Virus record (IMG/VR): IMGVR_UViG_3300031857_001086
Location: 1 to 27,743 of that record
Origin: a virus
Direction: 5' to 3' (one strand)
Length of the DNA stretch: 27,743 nt
Shown here piece after piece: positions 20,969 to 27,743 of the stretch; position 1 is the first letter of the stretch, and every line of letters starts with the position of its first letter. Under the pieces are notes generated by a model. The model was given only the letters and a program-made list of their open reading frames with translations, was not told the origin of the DNA and ran no database searches. Both the position numbers and the translations under genes were made by a program.

Positions 20969-21108
20969 TGCTGTGCCTTCAATTGGTTGATCAATTCGCG
21001 GACCTTCTTGGCCAGCTCTGGGGTGAGGTAGTACTCGACGCGGACAAGGCCAGCGGCCTTGCGGCGCTGGCGCAGTGCGGCCACGCGCTGGGTGTTGGTG
21101 GTGGTCAT
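20965..21108 (-). CDS. 47-aa ribbon-helix-helix-like protein
   Basis: ATG 21108 encodes MTTTNTQRVAALRQRRKAAG followed by LVRVEYYLTPELAKKVRELINQLKAQQ in two consecutive pieces. The strand VRVEYYL and the two following helices are as in small ribbon-helix-helix DNA-binding proteins. It could regulate the operon or copy number. It overlaps both neighbours by ATGA. Confidence 0.72.
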   Translation of the reverse strand: MTTTNTQRVAALRQRRKAAGLVRVEYYLTPELAKKVRELINQLKAQQ

Positions 21109-21290
21109 GGGATGCGGTGGCCCAAGGGTGCGTAGGTGTTCCAGATTTCGTGGTCCGGGTCGAGTTCCTTGGCCGCAGCTTTCAGCGCCTTGAACTGGTC
21201 CATGCCGCGCTCGTAGGTGCGCATGGCGTCGCTGAATCGGAAGTCCCAGTCGTGGGCCTCAAGCGCGTCGATGTATTGGGTCATGTTCAT
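21105..21290 (-). CDS. hypothetical early protein
   Basis: The start at ATG 21290, six bases after GGAG, gives 61 residues: MNMTQYIDALEAHDWDFRFS followed by a helical part (RTYERGMDQFKALKAAAKEL) and a strand-like end. ATGs at 21290 and 21284 both fit. The longer upstream frame has the Arg/Gln-rich composition of a non-coding frame. No family recognised. Confidence 0.7.
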   Translation of the reverse strand: MNMTQYIDALEAHDWDFRFSDAMRTYERGMDQFKALKAAAKELDPDHEIWNTYAPLGHRIP

Positions 21291-21478
21291 GGCTTTCTCC
21301 AGTTGATGTCGGTGGCACTGCCGTTGCTGTACTTGCTCACGCTGATATTGCGCGCGCCCTCGATGAACAGCTCGCGTGCTTCGCGCAGGGCTTGGGCCTT
21401 GGTGCTGCAGCTTGAGCTGCGCTGGTTGCCTGACATGGCGCTGGTCCAGTGGACGGTGAATGCTGGTGCTTGGGTCAT
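21287..21478 (-). CDS. hypothetical early protein
   Basis: A 63-residue protein starting MTQAPAFTVHWTSAMSGNQR, with a Ser/Lys helix (SSSCSTKAQALREARELFIE) and a strand at the end. It has a good GGAG site before the ATG and an ATGA overlap with the next gene. Function unknown. Confidence 0.7.
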   Translation of the reverse strand: MTQAPAFTVHWTSAMSGNQRSSSCSTKAQALREARELFIEGARNISVSKYSNGSATDINWRKP

Positions 21479-21493
21479 TTCGTTTTCTCCTTC

Positions 21494-21676
21494 TCAAACA
21501 ACTTGGACCAAGAACTTGGCGTAGGCCAAGGCGTCGTCGTAGCGGTCTTTGGGGAAGATGCGGGTGCTGACAATCTCCTCGCTGTCGCAGTCCAGCAGGG
21601 ACACAGCAAAGCCCTTGCTGATCTCAGTCACGATGGCCGCGACGTTGTACTCGGTGTTGGTGAAGGTTGCGTTCAT
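21494..21676 (-). CDS. hypothetical early protein, first gene of the replication operon
   Basis: The start at ATG 21676 is preceded by CCGGAGAAACCGAA, the recurrent leader of this genome. The in-frame extension upstream lies inside the promoter and is rejected. The 60 residues start MNATFTNTEYNVAAIVTEIS and have alternating strands and an acidic region (DCDSEEIV), then FPKDRYDDALAYAKFL. No known family. It would be the first product from the promoter at 21709-21736. Confidence 0.72.
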   Translation of the reverse strand: MNATFTNTEYNVAAIVTEISKGFAVSLLDCDSEEIVSTRIFPKDRYDDALAYAKFLVQVV

Positions 21677-21708
21677 TTCGGTTTCTCCGGTTGGTTGTTG
21701 ATGGCTCC

Positions 21709-21736
21709 ATTGTATGCCGTTACCGGAAACAGTCAA
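21709..21736 (-). promoter_or_regulatory. sigma70-type promoter of the replication operon
   Basis: Minus strand TTGACT (21736-21731), 16-bp spacer, TACAAT (21714-21709); both boxes match the consensus at five of six positions. The start codon of the first gene lies 33 bp beyond the -10. The promoter is just downstream of the helicase gene end (21772). Confidence 0.75.
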
Positions 21737-21771
21737 GCTCTTTTTTCAATCCCGACAAAACCGCAGGGGTA

Positions 21772-22998
21772 TTAGATGATCTGGCTCACGATGTTTTGCT
21801 TCTTGAGCACCCGAGCCAGCACCTCGTGGTCCAAGCTGGCGCGGATGGTGAGAAGGTAGATCAGCGGCTTGATGCCGTCCTTCTTGATGTTCTCCACCCG
21901 GCTGGATGCCTGCTCCAGCGCCGAAGTGGACCACGTGCATTCCACGAACACGATGGTGTCGGCAGCGGACAGGTCCACGCCCTCCGACATGGCGGCGATG
22001 TTGCCGATGATCACCTTGGTCTTGCCCGCTTGGAAGTCGGCAATGGCCTTGTCCCGTGCGGCCCGTGGCGTGTCGCCCACCACGATCACGGGCTTGTGGG
22101 CCTTGAGCGTCTCCATCAGTCCACGCGCCACGTCCTTGTGGTGAACGAACACCACCACCGGCTCACCCGACTGCAGCAGGTCGTCGATGAACTCGGTGGC
22201 GGGCTTGATCTTCTTCTCGCCCGCCTCGCGCATGATCTCGGCCAAGCCCTCAAAGGCCAGCACCGCGTCTGGGTTGCGCACCAAGGCCTCCACATCAAAC
22301 TCGCGCTCGCGCCTGTCGATGGGCAGGTCAAACGTGATCAGCGAGACTTGAGGTTCCTTGTAGTTGGTGAACACGTCCTCTTTTTTCCTGCGCAAAACGT
22401 GTGGTTTCATGAGGGCTTTGAGTTCTGGGATGTTGCTCGCACCAGACACGTCCATGCCCCACGGCGCGACCCACATCTTGGCGTAGCGCGTGGCGAAGTC
22501 GTACCATCCTCCACGGTAAATGCCAAGGCCGTGCAGCACCGGCCACAGCTCAATTGGCCGGTTCGGAATAGGCGTCCCAGAAAGTGCGAACACGTTTTTG
22601 CACAGCTTCATCAGTCGCAGTGCGGCCTTAGTCCGAGCGGCCTTCTGATTCTTGATCCGGTGGCACTCGTCAAGCACGAGCGTGGCGAAGTTGGCCTTCT
22701 CGGGCAGGTACTGGATCAGGTCGTAGTTGATGATGGTGATTCCCGGCGTCTTGGTCAGGCCTTGGGCCGAGGCCTTGCCGTTCACTACCAAGATGGGCGT
22801 CTCTGGGTTCAGGTTGTGGACGGCGGTGGCCCACACGCTCTTGGCGATGGCGGGGCACACGATCAGGGCCGGAAGGTTTTCAAGAGCCGCTGCAGCCGTG
22901 GGCAGCGTCTTGCCCACGCGGGGCTGGTCGGCCAAGATGGCGCGGCCCTTGGCCAGTAGAAAGTTGCGGGCCTCAATTTGGTGTGGGTAGAGTTTCAT
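21772..22998 (-). CDS. SNF2-like superfamily 2 DNA helicase/translocase
   Basis: A 408-residue protein with SF2 motifs in order: Q-like start (LYPHQIEARNFLL), Walker A ADQPRVGKTL (residues 23-32), TIINYDLI, DECH box (110-113), SGTPIPN (140-146), VVVFVHHKDV (281-290), motif V-like MSEGVDLSAAD (337-347) and EQASSRV (362-368). Relatives remodel forks or displace proteins in recombination-dependent replication. The second Arg of motif VI is not evident (Asn at that position). ATG 22998 starts a transcript divergent from the SSB-like gene. The leader has only a weak Shine-Dalgarno. Confidence 0.85.
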   Translation of the reverse strand: MKLYPHQIEARNFLLAKGRAILADQPRVGKTLPTAAAALENLPALIVCPAIAKSVWATAVHNLNPETPILVVNGKASAQGLTKTPGITIINYDLIQYLPEKANFATLVLDECHRIKNQKAARTKAALRLMKLCKNVFALSGTPIPNRPIELWPVLHGLGIYRGGWYDFATRYAKMWVAPWGMDVSGASNIPELKALMKPHVLRRKKEDVFTNYKEPQVSLITFDLPIDRREREFDVEALVRNPDAVLAFEGLAEIMREAGEKKIKPATEFIDDLLQSGEPVVVFVHHKDVARGLMETLKAHKPVIVVGDTPRAARDKAIADFQAGKTKVIIGNIAAMSEGVDLSAADTIVFVECTWSTSALEQASSRVENIKKDGIKPLIYLLTIRASLDHEVLARVLKKQNIVSQII

Positions 22999-23091
22999 GT
23001 CCGTTATTTTGCCTCACACTTCGTCACTTTTCTATGCTACATTTCAGTTGTTGCATGTCGCAACGCTTAACCCAGAAACCGAAGGAAACGT
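22999..23091. promoter_or_regulatory. divergent promoter/operator region
   Basis: The 93 bp between the divergent helicase and SSB-like genes contain a perfect inverted repeat GTTGC-ATGTC-GCAAC at 23050-23064. Weak promoter pairs are seen on both strands: plus TTGCCT (23009-23014), 18 bp, TATGCT (23033-23038); minus TTGCGA (23063-23058), 18 bp, TAGCAT (23039-23034). The inverted repeat overlaps the minus -35. Confidence 0.45.
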
Positions 23092-23664
23092 ATGTCTACA
23101 CGAGTTGTAACCGGCAAGTGCCGCTTCTCCTACTTCAACGCCTTGGCGTCCCGCAAGAACGAACTCTCCGGCAAGGACGAGTTCAGCACGCAGGTGCTGG
23201 TGCCCAAGTCCGACACCGAAACCGTTGCCGCCCTGAAGGCCGCAGCCAAGGCCGCACTGGTCGCCAAGTTCGGCGACAAGATACCCAAGAACGCCCGCAA
23301 TCCTTTGCGCGACGGCGACACCGAGACCAAGGTGGACGGCTCGCCCTTGGGTGCTGAGTACGCTGGCCACTGGTTTTTCAACGCCAAGAGCGTGACCAAG
23401 CCCGGCGCGGTTGACGCCCATGGCCACGACCTCATTGGCTCGCAGGACATCGTGAGCGGCGACTTTGGTCGCGTGTCGTTGAACGCATACGCGTACTCAC
23501 AGGCAGGCAACAACGGCGTGTCTTTCGGCCTGAACAACGTCATGTTGGTCGCTAAGGGTGACACGCTCGGTGGTGGTCGCCCAAGTGCGGCTGCTGACTT
23601 CGGTATCACTGCAGGCAAGGCTGCACCTGCCGCTGCTGCCGCAGACACAGGAGACGACTGGTGA
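23092..23664 (+). CDS. DUF2815-type single-stranded DNA-binding protein
   Basis: A 190-residue protein matching the DUF2815 family, whose members have an OB fold and bind single-stranded DNA (Enc34-type). Visible features: RVVTGKCRFSYFNALASRKN at the start, FSTQVLVPKSDTET (31-44), NPLRDGDTE, GHWFFNAKS (92-100) and VSFGLNNVMLV (143-153). It ends in a flexible Ala-rich region and an acidic/aromatic tail (DTGDDW), as in bacterial SSBs, for binding partner proteins. AAGGA lies seven bases upstream of ATG 23092. The stop overlaps the next GTG start. It presumably protects DNA exposed by PrimPol-helicase and the nuclease. Confidence 0.87.
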   Translation: MSTRVVTGKCRFSYFNALASRKNELSGKDEFSTQVLVPKSDTETVAALKAAAKAALVAKFGDKIPKNARNPLRDGDTETKVDGSPLGAEYAGHWFFNAKSVTKPGAVDAHGHDLIGSQDIVSGDFGRVSLNAYAYSQAGNNGVSFGLNNVMLVAKGDTLGGGRPSAAADFGITAGKAAPAAAAADTGDDW

Positions 23665-23834
23665 AAGTAAAAAGCAAAGAGGTTCAGCTTGCGACCCGCC
23701 TGACAGCCGAGCAGGCCAAGCGCGTGGTCGAGTTCGCGGACACGTTCGGCATGAGTGTTTCGGCGGTCATCCGACTGGCGATCCTGAAGATGCTGGACGA
23801 AGAGGTCGATCAGGCCTTAAAGTCGGGCCGCTGA
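23661..23834 (+). CDS. 57-aa ribbon-helix-helix-like protein (GTG start)
   Basis: GTG 23661 to TGA 23834, with AGGAG eight bases before the start and a 4-bp overlap (GTGA) with the SSB-like gene. The protein begins MKVKSKEVQLATRLTAEQAK, then RVVEFADTFGMSVSAVIRLA and an acidic end. The strand VQLATRL followed by two helices with the MSVSAVIRLAI turn is a typical ribbon-helix-helix pattern. It probably regulates this cassette, perhaps at the inverted repeat at 23050-23064 (speculation). Confidence 0.75.
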   Translation: MKVKSKEVQLATRLTAEQAKRVVEFADTFGMSVSAVIRLAILKMLDEEVDQALKSGR

Positions 23835-23845
23835 CCCTTTGCTCT

Positions 23846-23874
23846 GGCGGTGGTTTCGGCCACCGCCTTTTCTT
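23846..23874 (+). terminator. intrinsic terminator of the SSB/RHH transcript
   Basis: A perfect 8-bp stem GGCGGTGG / CCACCGCC with a TTTCGG loop is followed by TTTTCTT. It starts 11 bp after the stop of the ribbon-helix-helix gene. Confidence 0.92.
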
Positions 23875-23903
23875 AAAATATATTCGTCCAAGAAAGTGCA
23901 TCC

Positions 23904-24086
23904 ATGATCTACACACCACACAAACCCGCACCACTGGTGCCAGCCGCGGCCAATGACATGTTCAAGCGCGGCATCTATGAGGGCAGGGAGCTGCTGCCAT
24001 TCACGGGCCGTCCCGGCAGCATGGACGCCTTTGCGTTGCCGTCGCTGCACATGGGCTTGCTGCACAAGCGTGGAGAGCGCAAGTGA
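23904..24086 (+). CDS. hypothetical protein
   Basis: A 60-residue protein starting MIYTPHKPAPLVPAAANDMF, rich in Pro, Gly and basic residues, with a GRELLPFTGRPGSMDAFALP stretch. It begins 30 bp behind the terminator, so it needs its own promoter or read-through; an AT-rich TAAAATATATT lies at about 23875-23885. Its stop overlaps the GTG start of the next gene. No family recognised. Confidence 0.68.
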   Translation: MIYTPHKPAPLVPAAANDMFKRGIYEGRELLPFTGRPGSMDAFALPSLHMGLLHKRGERK

Positions 24087-24454
24087 TCCCACGGGTGGCG
24101 CTGGACGCGTACGTGGCCATTCAAGAGCGGCCCATGAACTGCTGGGACATGGCCGCTGCGGTGCATTGCCACGTCCGCACGTCTGCACGGGTGCTGGCCG
24201 ACATGCGCAAGTCGGGGCTGGTCCACGTGAAGGAGTGGCAGCGGTCTCAGGGTGTGCATCTGGCGCTGTACGCCTTTGGCCCCGGTGAGGACGCGCCCAA
24301 GCTGCCGAACCTGACCGACAAGGAGCGCAAGGCCAGAGCTAAGGTGAAGGTGTCGGTGGAGGACAGAGACTTCGCCAGCGCACGACGGCGGCAGCTTCGC
24401 CGCAAGATCAAGATCGACCCGCTGACCGCAGCGTTTTTTGGGGGAGTGAGATGA
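24083..24454 (+). CDS. winged-helix-like DNA-binding protein (GTG start)
   Basis: GTG 24083 overlaps the previous stop (GTGA). The 123-residue protein has a winged-helix N-terminal domain (AYVAIQERPMNCWDMAAAVH, then RTSARVLADMRKSGLVHVKE, then a VHLALYAFG wing) at residues about 8-66. A charged region rich in Arg/Lys follows (ERKARAKVKV, ARRRQLRRKIKI). It is likely a transcription regulator or a replication-associated DNA-binding protein. Its stop forms ATGA with the next gene. Confidence 0.75.
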   Translation: MIPRVALDAYVAIQERPMNCWDMAAAVHCHVRTSARVLADMRKSGLVHVKEWQRSQGVHLALYAFGPGEDAPKLPNLTDKERKARAKVKVSVEDRDFASARRRQLRRKIKIDPLTAAFFGGVR

Positions 24455-24684
24455 GCACCTTAGATGATCGGGTCCAACAGGCCCAAGACCACCTATCCTC
24501 AATTGCAGAGGACGGATCGTACATACACGACATCATTGAGCTTCTTGATGAGCTGTATGCGTTGCAGCATCAAGCACAGCAGCATCACGAGACGCCCTAT
24601 GTGTCAGCGTCCCGTGACGAGCAGCGCAAGGCCCAAATTGCCTATGGCAAAAGGTGCGCTGCTTGGGCCAGTCACTCCTCTTGA
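24451..24684 (+). CDS. hypothetical helical protein
   Basis: A 77-residue protein with an amphipathic helix-rich sequence (DRVQQAQDHLSSIAEDGSYI, IHDIIELLDELYALQHQAQQ) and a polar C-terminus. Start ATGA-coupled to the winged-helix gene. Its last 13 bp lie antisense inside the end of the converging virion gene. Confidence 0.7.
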   Translation: MSTLDDRVQQAQDHLSSIAEDGSYIHDIIELLDELYALQHQAQQHHETPYVSASRDEQRKAQIAYGKRCAAWASHSS

Positions 24685-27005
24685 CCGGCCATGCTGGTGA
24701 TGGAGTAGCCCATCGCGGCCAGCGCGGCGGCAGGGGTTGCGCCAGCGCGGATCATTTTCACAGCCTTGTTCCAATCGGCTTCCGACAAGAACTTGCGCAT
24801 GTTTTGAATGTCGTCTCTTGCGCCGCCAGCCGCGGCGTCGCGGGCTGTGATTTTTCCAATAGCCGACCGGACGCCCTCTGACTCGCTCAAGTTTGCCGCA
24901 ACTTCTGGCGGTGCCTTGGCCAATGCCTCAAGGAGTCCACCGGTTGCTTCACCACTGAACGGCGCGGTTGGAACCACCTCCCCTGCTTCGTTAAATTTCC
25001 CGATGCCGGGAAAGTACCCCGAGCTTGTGACGCCCTTAGAAAGGTCTCCGGGTATCAAGTCTAGGAGGCTGTTTTGCGAAGACTTCAGGACCGCTTGCAA
25101 GTTTTTTGGAGTAGCACCCTCGTCGAACGGGTGAATCAAAGCGCCACGAGACGTGGCAGTAAGACCGTAGCCTTGTGGGTTGAGCATTTTGTTGCCCTCT
25201 GCCAAAGCCTGTGCAGACGGCATGACACCTGTGGTGGCGCTGTTGTTCAATGCGCGTGAGTCAATAACAGCAGAGTTTTTCCCAGACACGCCGCCCATGG
25301 TATTTGGCAGGTTCCAAGCACCAGCCTCTTGCGCATCAACAGCAGCACGCAAACGCTCTGCTGAGTTCATTGCATCGACGCGTGTGTCAGCAACACGACC
25401 GCCACCACCACCGGTGGGGAAGTCGAGCAAAGGCCGTGCAATGACCATTGGGTTTGATTCCATGACCCCTTGGCTGTTTATGTACGCGCCAGTTGCATCA
25501 ACCGGAGGCAGTTGGCGCATACCAAGTGCGCTGTAGATAACGTCTTTGTCGCCGCCATCAACAGCAAGCGGAGCGTTCCATGACCCGGCCTTGGTGTATG
25601 CCAGTTTGTCTTCAGGGCTTGCGTTAAGCATTTGTGGAACGTGCCCAGTAGACGCGCCGGGGATTGATTCATGCGTTGCCGATGCAGCATGCTTGTACAA
25701 ATAATCCTCAAACGTGTTGTTGGCGTCAACAATGGACTGCTTGATTGCTGCCGCCTCGTTTCCGCCAAAGTGTTTGGCAGCGTTGTAACGACCAGTTGGC
25801 CCAGAGCCGCGTGAATATAAATCTTGAGCTTTGCCAAGAACCCAAGGCACTTCTTGCAAGTGCGGGCCACTCCAGTCGGCACGGCCACCGACGTTGGCCG
25901 TGTTTGCTCTGTTAACCAGCAGCGCGGTTTCTGCATCCATAAAAGGGTGCATCGTGTTGCTGACGCCACCGGTCCAAATAGAACCGTCTGGGTTGGTGTA
26001 TCCAAACCCTTGTGCCGCACGAAAATCGTTGACGCCAAACAGCCCGGTGTTGGGCACGTTCGGGTCATTCTTTGCACGATACTCGCCAATCTTAAAACCC
26101 AGACGAGGCATTCTGTCCTGCTGGACTGCGTTGTCCAAGTTGTTCATTGGAGTGCTTCGGTACGCCATGTCGGGCATACCAAGCTGACGGGATACTTGAT
26201 GCTTCAAAGCAAAGCCAAGCTCAGACTCGGGTGACACACCTGCGCTGTAAACAGAGTGCTGGTTGAGCGACTGTGAGAGCTGGTACGGCTCGTTGGTCTG
26301 CGCTTGCGCCGCTTTTGCTCGGTCGTACCATGTGCCGGTTCGGTTTGGGTCGGCAGATTTAAGGGCATCAACGCCAGACGCAAACTGCTGGTCCAAATCC
26401 TGACGCATGCGGCCAAGAGCTTGAGGGCTTGATACGGTGCGGGGTGCGCCAATGTATCCACCATAGCCATCTGGCTTAAGGTGGGCACCTTGTTGGGCCT
26501 GACGAAGAACCTCCGCGTCGCCGCTGGTCGCCGCCATCTGTCGGTAAACGTCAGGGTCCACGCGTTGAGACTTGCCTGTTTTTACTCTTTCTTTGGGGTC
26601 TGATTTTTCGGCTTGCTTGACCTTCTTTTTCAGCTTCGCTTCACGAGCGGCTTTAGTCCCAAACAGGTCAACAATCGCCTTGTCTTCAACGCTCAAATTT
26701 TGCACAGGTATTTCGGTTACCTTTTTTGCAGCCTTTGCCGCCTTGCTGCCAGCACGCGCTGTCTTGCCAGCGGTGGTCGCGGCCTTGACGGTCATGCCAA
26801 CTGGGGGGACGATCATCAGCGCATCACCAGCCGCTCCAGCCAATTGCAGCATCGCGTCGATGTACTGCTTGTTGCGGATGTTCTGCCAGAGGTTTGGCCC
26901 CATGCCACCGCCAATGGCTGGGGCTTGGCCGATAACATCCATCAAGCCAGAGCCGGGGAGAAGCCCAGAGGCGATGGCCGTTGCGTCGTAGAGTCTTGGG
27001 TCCAT
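24672..27005 (-). CDS. large internal-virion / ejection-type protein
   Basis: A 777-residue protein with no enzyme motif found by eye. It starts MDPRLYDATAIASGLLPGSG, followed by an Ala/Gly-rich hydrophobic helix region (residues about 50-80), a Lys-rich stretch (about 85-150) and a long Gln/Asn/Gly-rich body that is poorly structured in appearance. Such large, low-complexity, helix-containing proteins are common as internal virion proteins of podovirus-like phages, where they are ejected with the DNA. Their family ties are weak, so assignment rests on length, composition and the adjacent similar gene. It is 3 bp from the upstream gene and converges with the plus-strand cassette with a 13-bp overlap and no terminator. 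Confidence 0.65.
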   Translation of the reverse strand: MDPRLYDATAIASGLLPGSGLMDVIGQAPAIGGGMGPNLWQNIRNKQYIDAMLQLAGAAGDALMIVPPVGMTVKAATTAGKTARAGSKAAKAAKKVTEIPVQNLSVEDKAIVDLFGTKAAREAKLKKKVKQAEKSDPKERVKTGKSQRVDPDVYRQMAATSGDAEVLRQAQQGAHLKPDGYGGYIGAPRTVSSPQALGRMRQDLDQQFASGVDALKSADPNRTGTWYDRAKAAQAQTNEPYQLSQSLNQHSVYSAGVSPESELGFALKHQVSRQLGMPDMAYRSTPMNNLDNAVQQDRMPRLGFKIGEYRAKNDPNVPNTGLFGVNDFRAAQGFGYTNPDGSIWTGGVSNTMHPFMDAETALLVNRANTANVGGRADWSGPHLQEVPWVLGKAQDLYSRGSGPTGRYNAAKHFGGNEAAAIKQSIVDANNTFEDYLYKHAASATHESIPGASTGHVPQMLNASPEDKLAYTKAGSWNAPLAVDGGDKDVIYSALGMRQLPPVDATGAYINSQGVMESNPMVIARPLLDFPTGGGGGRVADTRVDAMNSAERLRAAVDAQEAGAWNLPNTMGGVSGKNSAVIDSRALNNSATTGVMPSAQALAEGNKMLNPQGYGLTATSRGALIHPFDEGATPKNLQAVLKSSQNSLLDLIPGDLSKGVTSSGYFPGIGKFNEAGEVVPTAPFSGEATGGLLEALAKAPPEVAANLSESEGVRSAIGKITARDAAAGGARDDIQNMRKFLSEADWNKAVKMIRAGATPAAALAAMGYSITSMAGQEE

Positions 27006-27008
27006 GGT

Positions 27009-27743
27009 TTATTGTCCTTGCTGGTAGCGGTTGCCGGAGATTTGTGCGGCAGAGCTTGCTGCCCCAGACGACAGTCGGGCACCACCAGAGCGGATCGTGT
27101 TGAGCAGCTCAGTCATTGCAGACTGGTCCACCAACGCACGACGCACAACGTCGGGGTTGGTGGAGACCAGCACCTTGGCGATGTCGTCGCGCTGCTTTTC
27201 AGTCAAGCCGGGGGTGTTCAGGTTCATGACCTTGCGTAGTGACCTGTACGCGGCGAACATGTCGCCACCAAGGGTTTGGCGCACGTCGTCGGCGCTGACA
27301 TTCATGCCGAAGCGGTCCGCTTGCTTTAGGCTTGAGGCCGTTGGGGAGCCACTAAGGATGCGGTCTGTCGCGGCCTTAGACTGCACAGACCGTCCAATCG
27401 CGGCAAGCGTGTCGTCCAACATGTCGCCGGGGTAAACCATGCGCAAAATCTGGCCTTCCTTGGTGTCATCATTGGCCAAGTTGCGCATCAGGCTGAAGCG
27501 AGAACCTGTCGCCGCCTTGGACCGCAATGCGTCCATAAGACCATTGCGGAAGGCCTTGATTTGGCCGGGGTTCATGGTCGCAAACAGTAGCTCAACTTGG
27601 TCGGCGCTTAGGGACAAGGCTTTGCGGCCCTCTTTGAACGCCTCTGCATTTGTGCGAACTGTTGCCGCTTGCTTGCGGGCTTGACCAACAGCAGGAGCTG
27701 CCAAGTCGATCTGCGCACGCAGTGCCTTTTCCAAATCATCAAA
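27009..27743 (-). CDS. internal-virion-type protein (N-terminus beyond window)
   Basis: An open frame of 244 codons ends at TGA 27009 and is open through the right edge, so the start lies outside. An in-window TTG is not a convincing start. The visible part is helical, with Ala/Leu/Arg/Asp-rich segments (ARKQAATVRTNAEAFKEGRK, SADQVELLFATMNPGQIKAF, ADDVRQTLGGDMFAAYRSLR). It resembles the C-terminal region of large ejection or structural proteins of podovirus-like phages. It is followed after 3 bp by the 777-residue gene, so they form one transcript. Identity is uncertain. Confidence 0.6.
   Translation of the reverse strand, partial: FDDLEKALRAQIDLAAPAVGQARKQAATVRTNAEAFKEGRKALSLSADQVELLFATMNPGQIKAFRNGLMDALRSKAATGSRFSLMRNLANDDTKEGQILRMVYPGDMLDDTLAAIGRSVQSKAATDRILSGSPTASSLKQADRFGMNVSADDVRQTLGGDMFAAYRSLRKVMNLNTPGLTEKQRDDIAKVLVSTNPDVVRRALVDQSAMTELLNTIRSGGARLSSGAASSAAQISGNRYQQGQ

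Noticed and set aside
21737-21771. Terminator at the end of the helicase gene
   Set aside because: A short imperfect stem (ATCCC/GGGTAT) can be drawn, but it is followed by an A-run on the transcribed minus strand, not a T-run.
21667-22959. Plus-strand open frame of 430 codons opposite the helicase
   Set aside because: Antisense shadow: low-complexity His/Gly/Arg composition, and it would run through the replication-operon promoter.

Overview
The window looks like about 28 kb of a tailed-phage genome (class Caudoviricetes), probably podovirus-like. It carries a large terminase, a podovirus-type portal, a scaffold, a SU10-like (DUF5309-type) major capsid protein, a connector-like adaptor, short fibre proteins and large internal-virion-type proteins. 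No tape measure, tail tube or sheath gene is visible. Base composition is fairly GC-rich, and several small proteins resemble ones I associate with phages of freshwater Burkholderiales-type bacteria. The host is therefore inferred and not shown. Both window edges cut through coding regions, so this is part of a larger, possibly circularly permuted map.

Layout. Almost everything is on the minus strand and reads right to left. At 27743-24672 are two internal/ejection-type virion proteins. At 23092-24684 is a plus-strand cassette: a DUF2815-type single-strand DNA-binding protein, a tiny ribbon-helix-helix protein, an intrinsic terminator and three small genes. At 22998-17641 is DNA metabolism: an SNF2-like helicase, a good sigma70-type promoter, four small genes, a DUF2800/RecB-like nuclease and a PrimPol-helicase. 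At 17640-17356 is an intergenic block with 11-bp iterons, a perfect DnaA box and large inverted repeats, which is a candidate replication origin. At 17355-16161 are a Cys-containing protein, a VRR-NUC nuclease and an Sf6-type small terminase. At 16160-15866 is an A/T-tract-rich regulatory or recombination region, followed by a resolvase-type serine recombinase. At 15113-11664 is a tightly overlapping series of 15 tiny genes. At 11633-161 is the late block: large terminase, three very small basic proteins, portal, scaffold, capsid (followed by a terminator), glycosyltransferase-like protein, adaptor and at least five short fibre/appendage proteins.

How the parts fit. The PrimPol-helicase, SSB-like protein, nuclease and SNF2-like helicase form a replication/recombination set with no conventional DNA polymerase in view. 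The iteron/DnaA-box block directly behind the PrimPol-helicase, and a resolvase-type recombinase with a possible three-site target next to it, resemble plasmid replication and multimer resolution. This is the most unusual aspect of the window. A second curiosity is a classic -1 slippery heptamer just upstream of the PrimPol gene. It would fuse a six-codon start to a reading frame that ends exactly on the next start codon.

No tRNA, CRISPR array, insertion sequence, integrase of the tyrosine or large-serine type, lysis gene, RNA polymerase or CI-like repressor was seen in this window.
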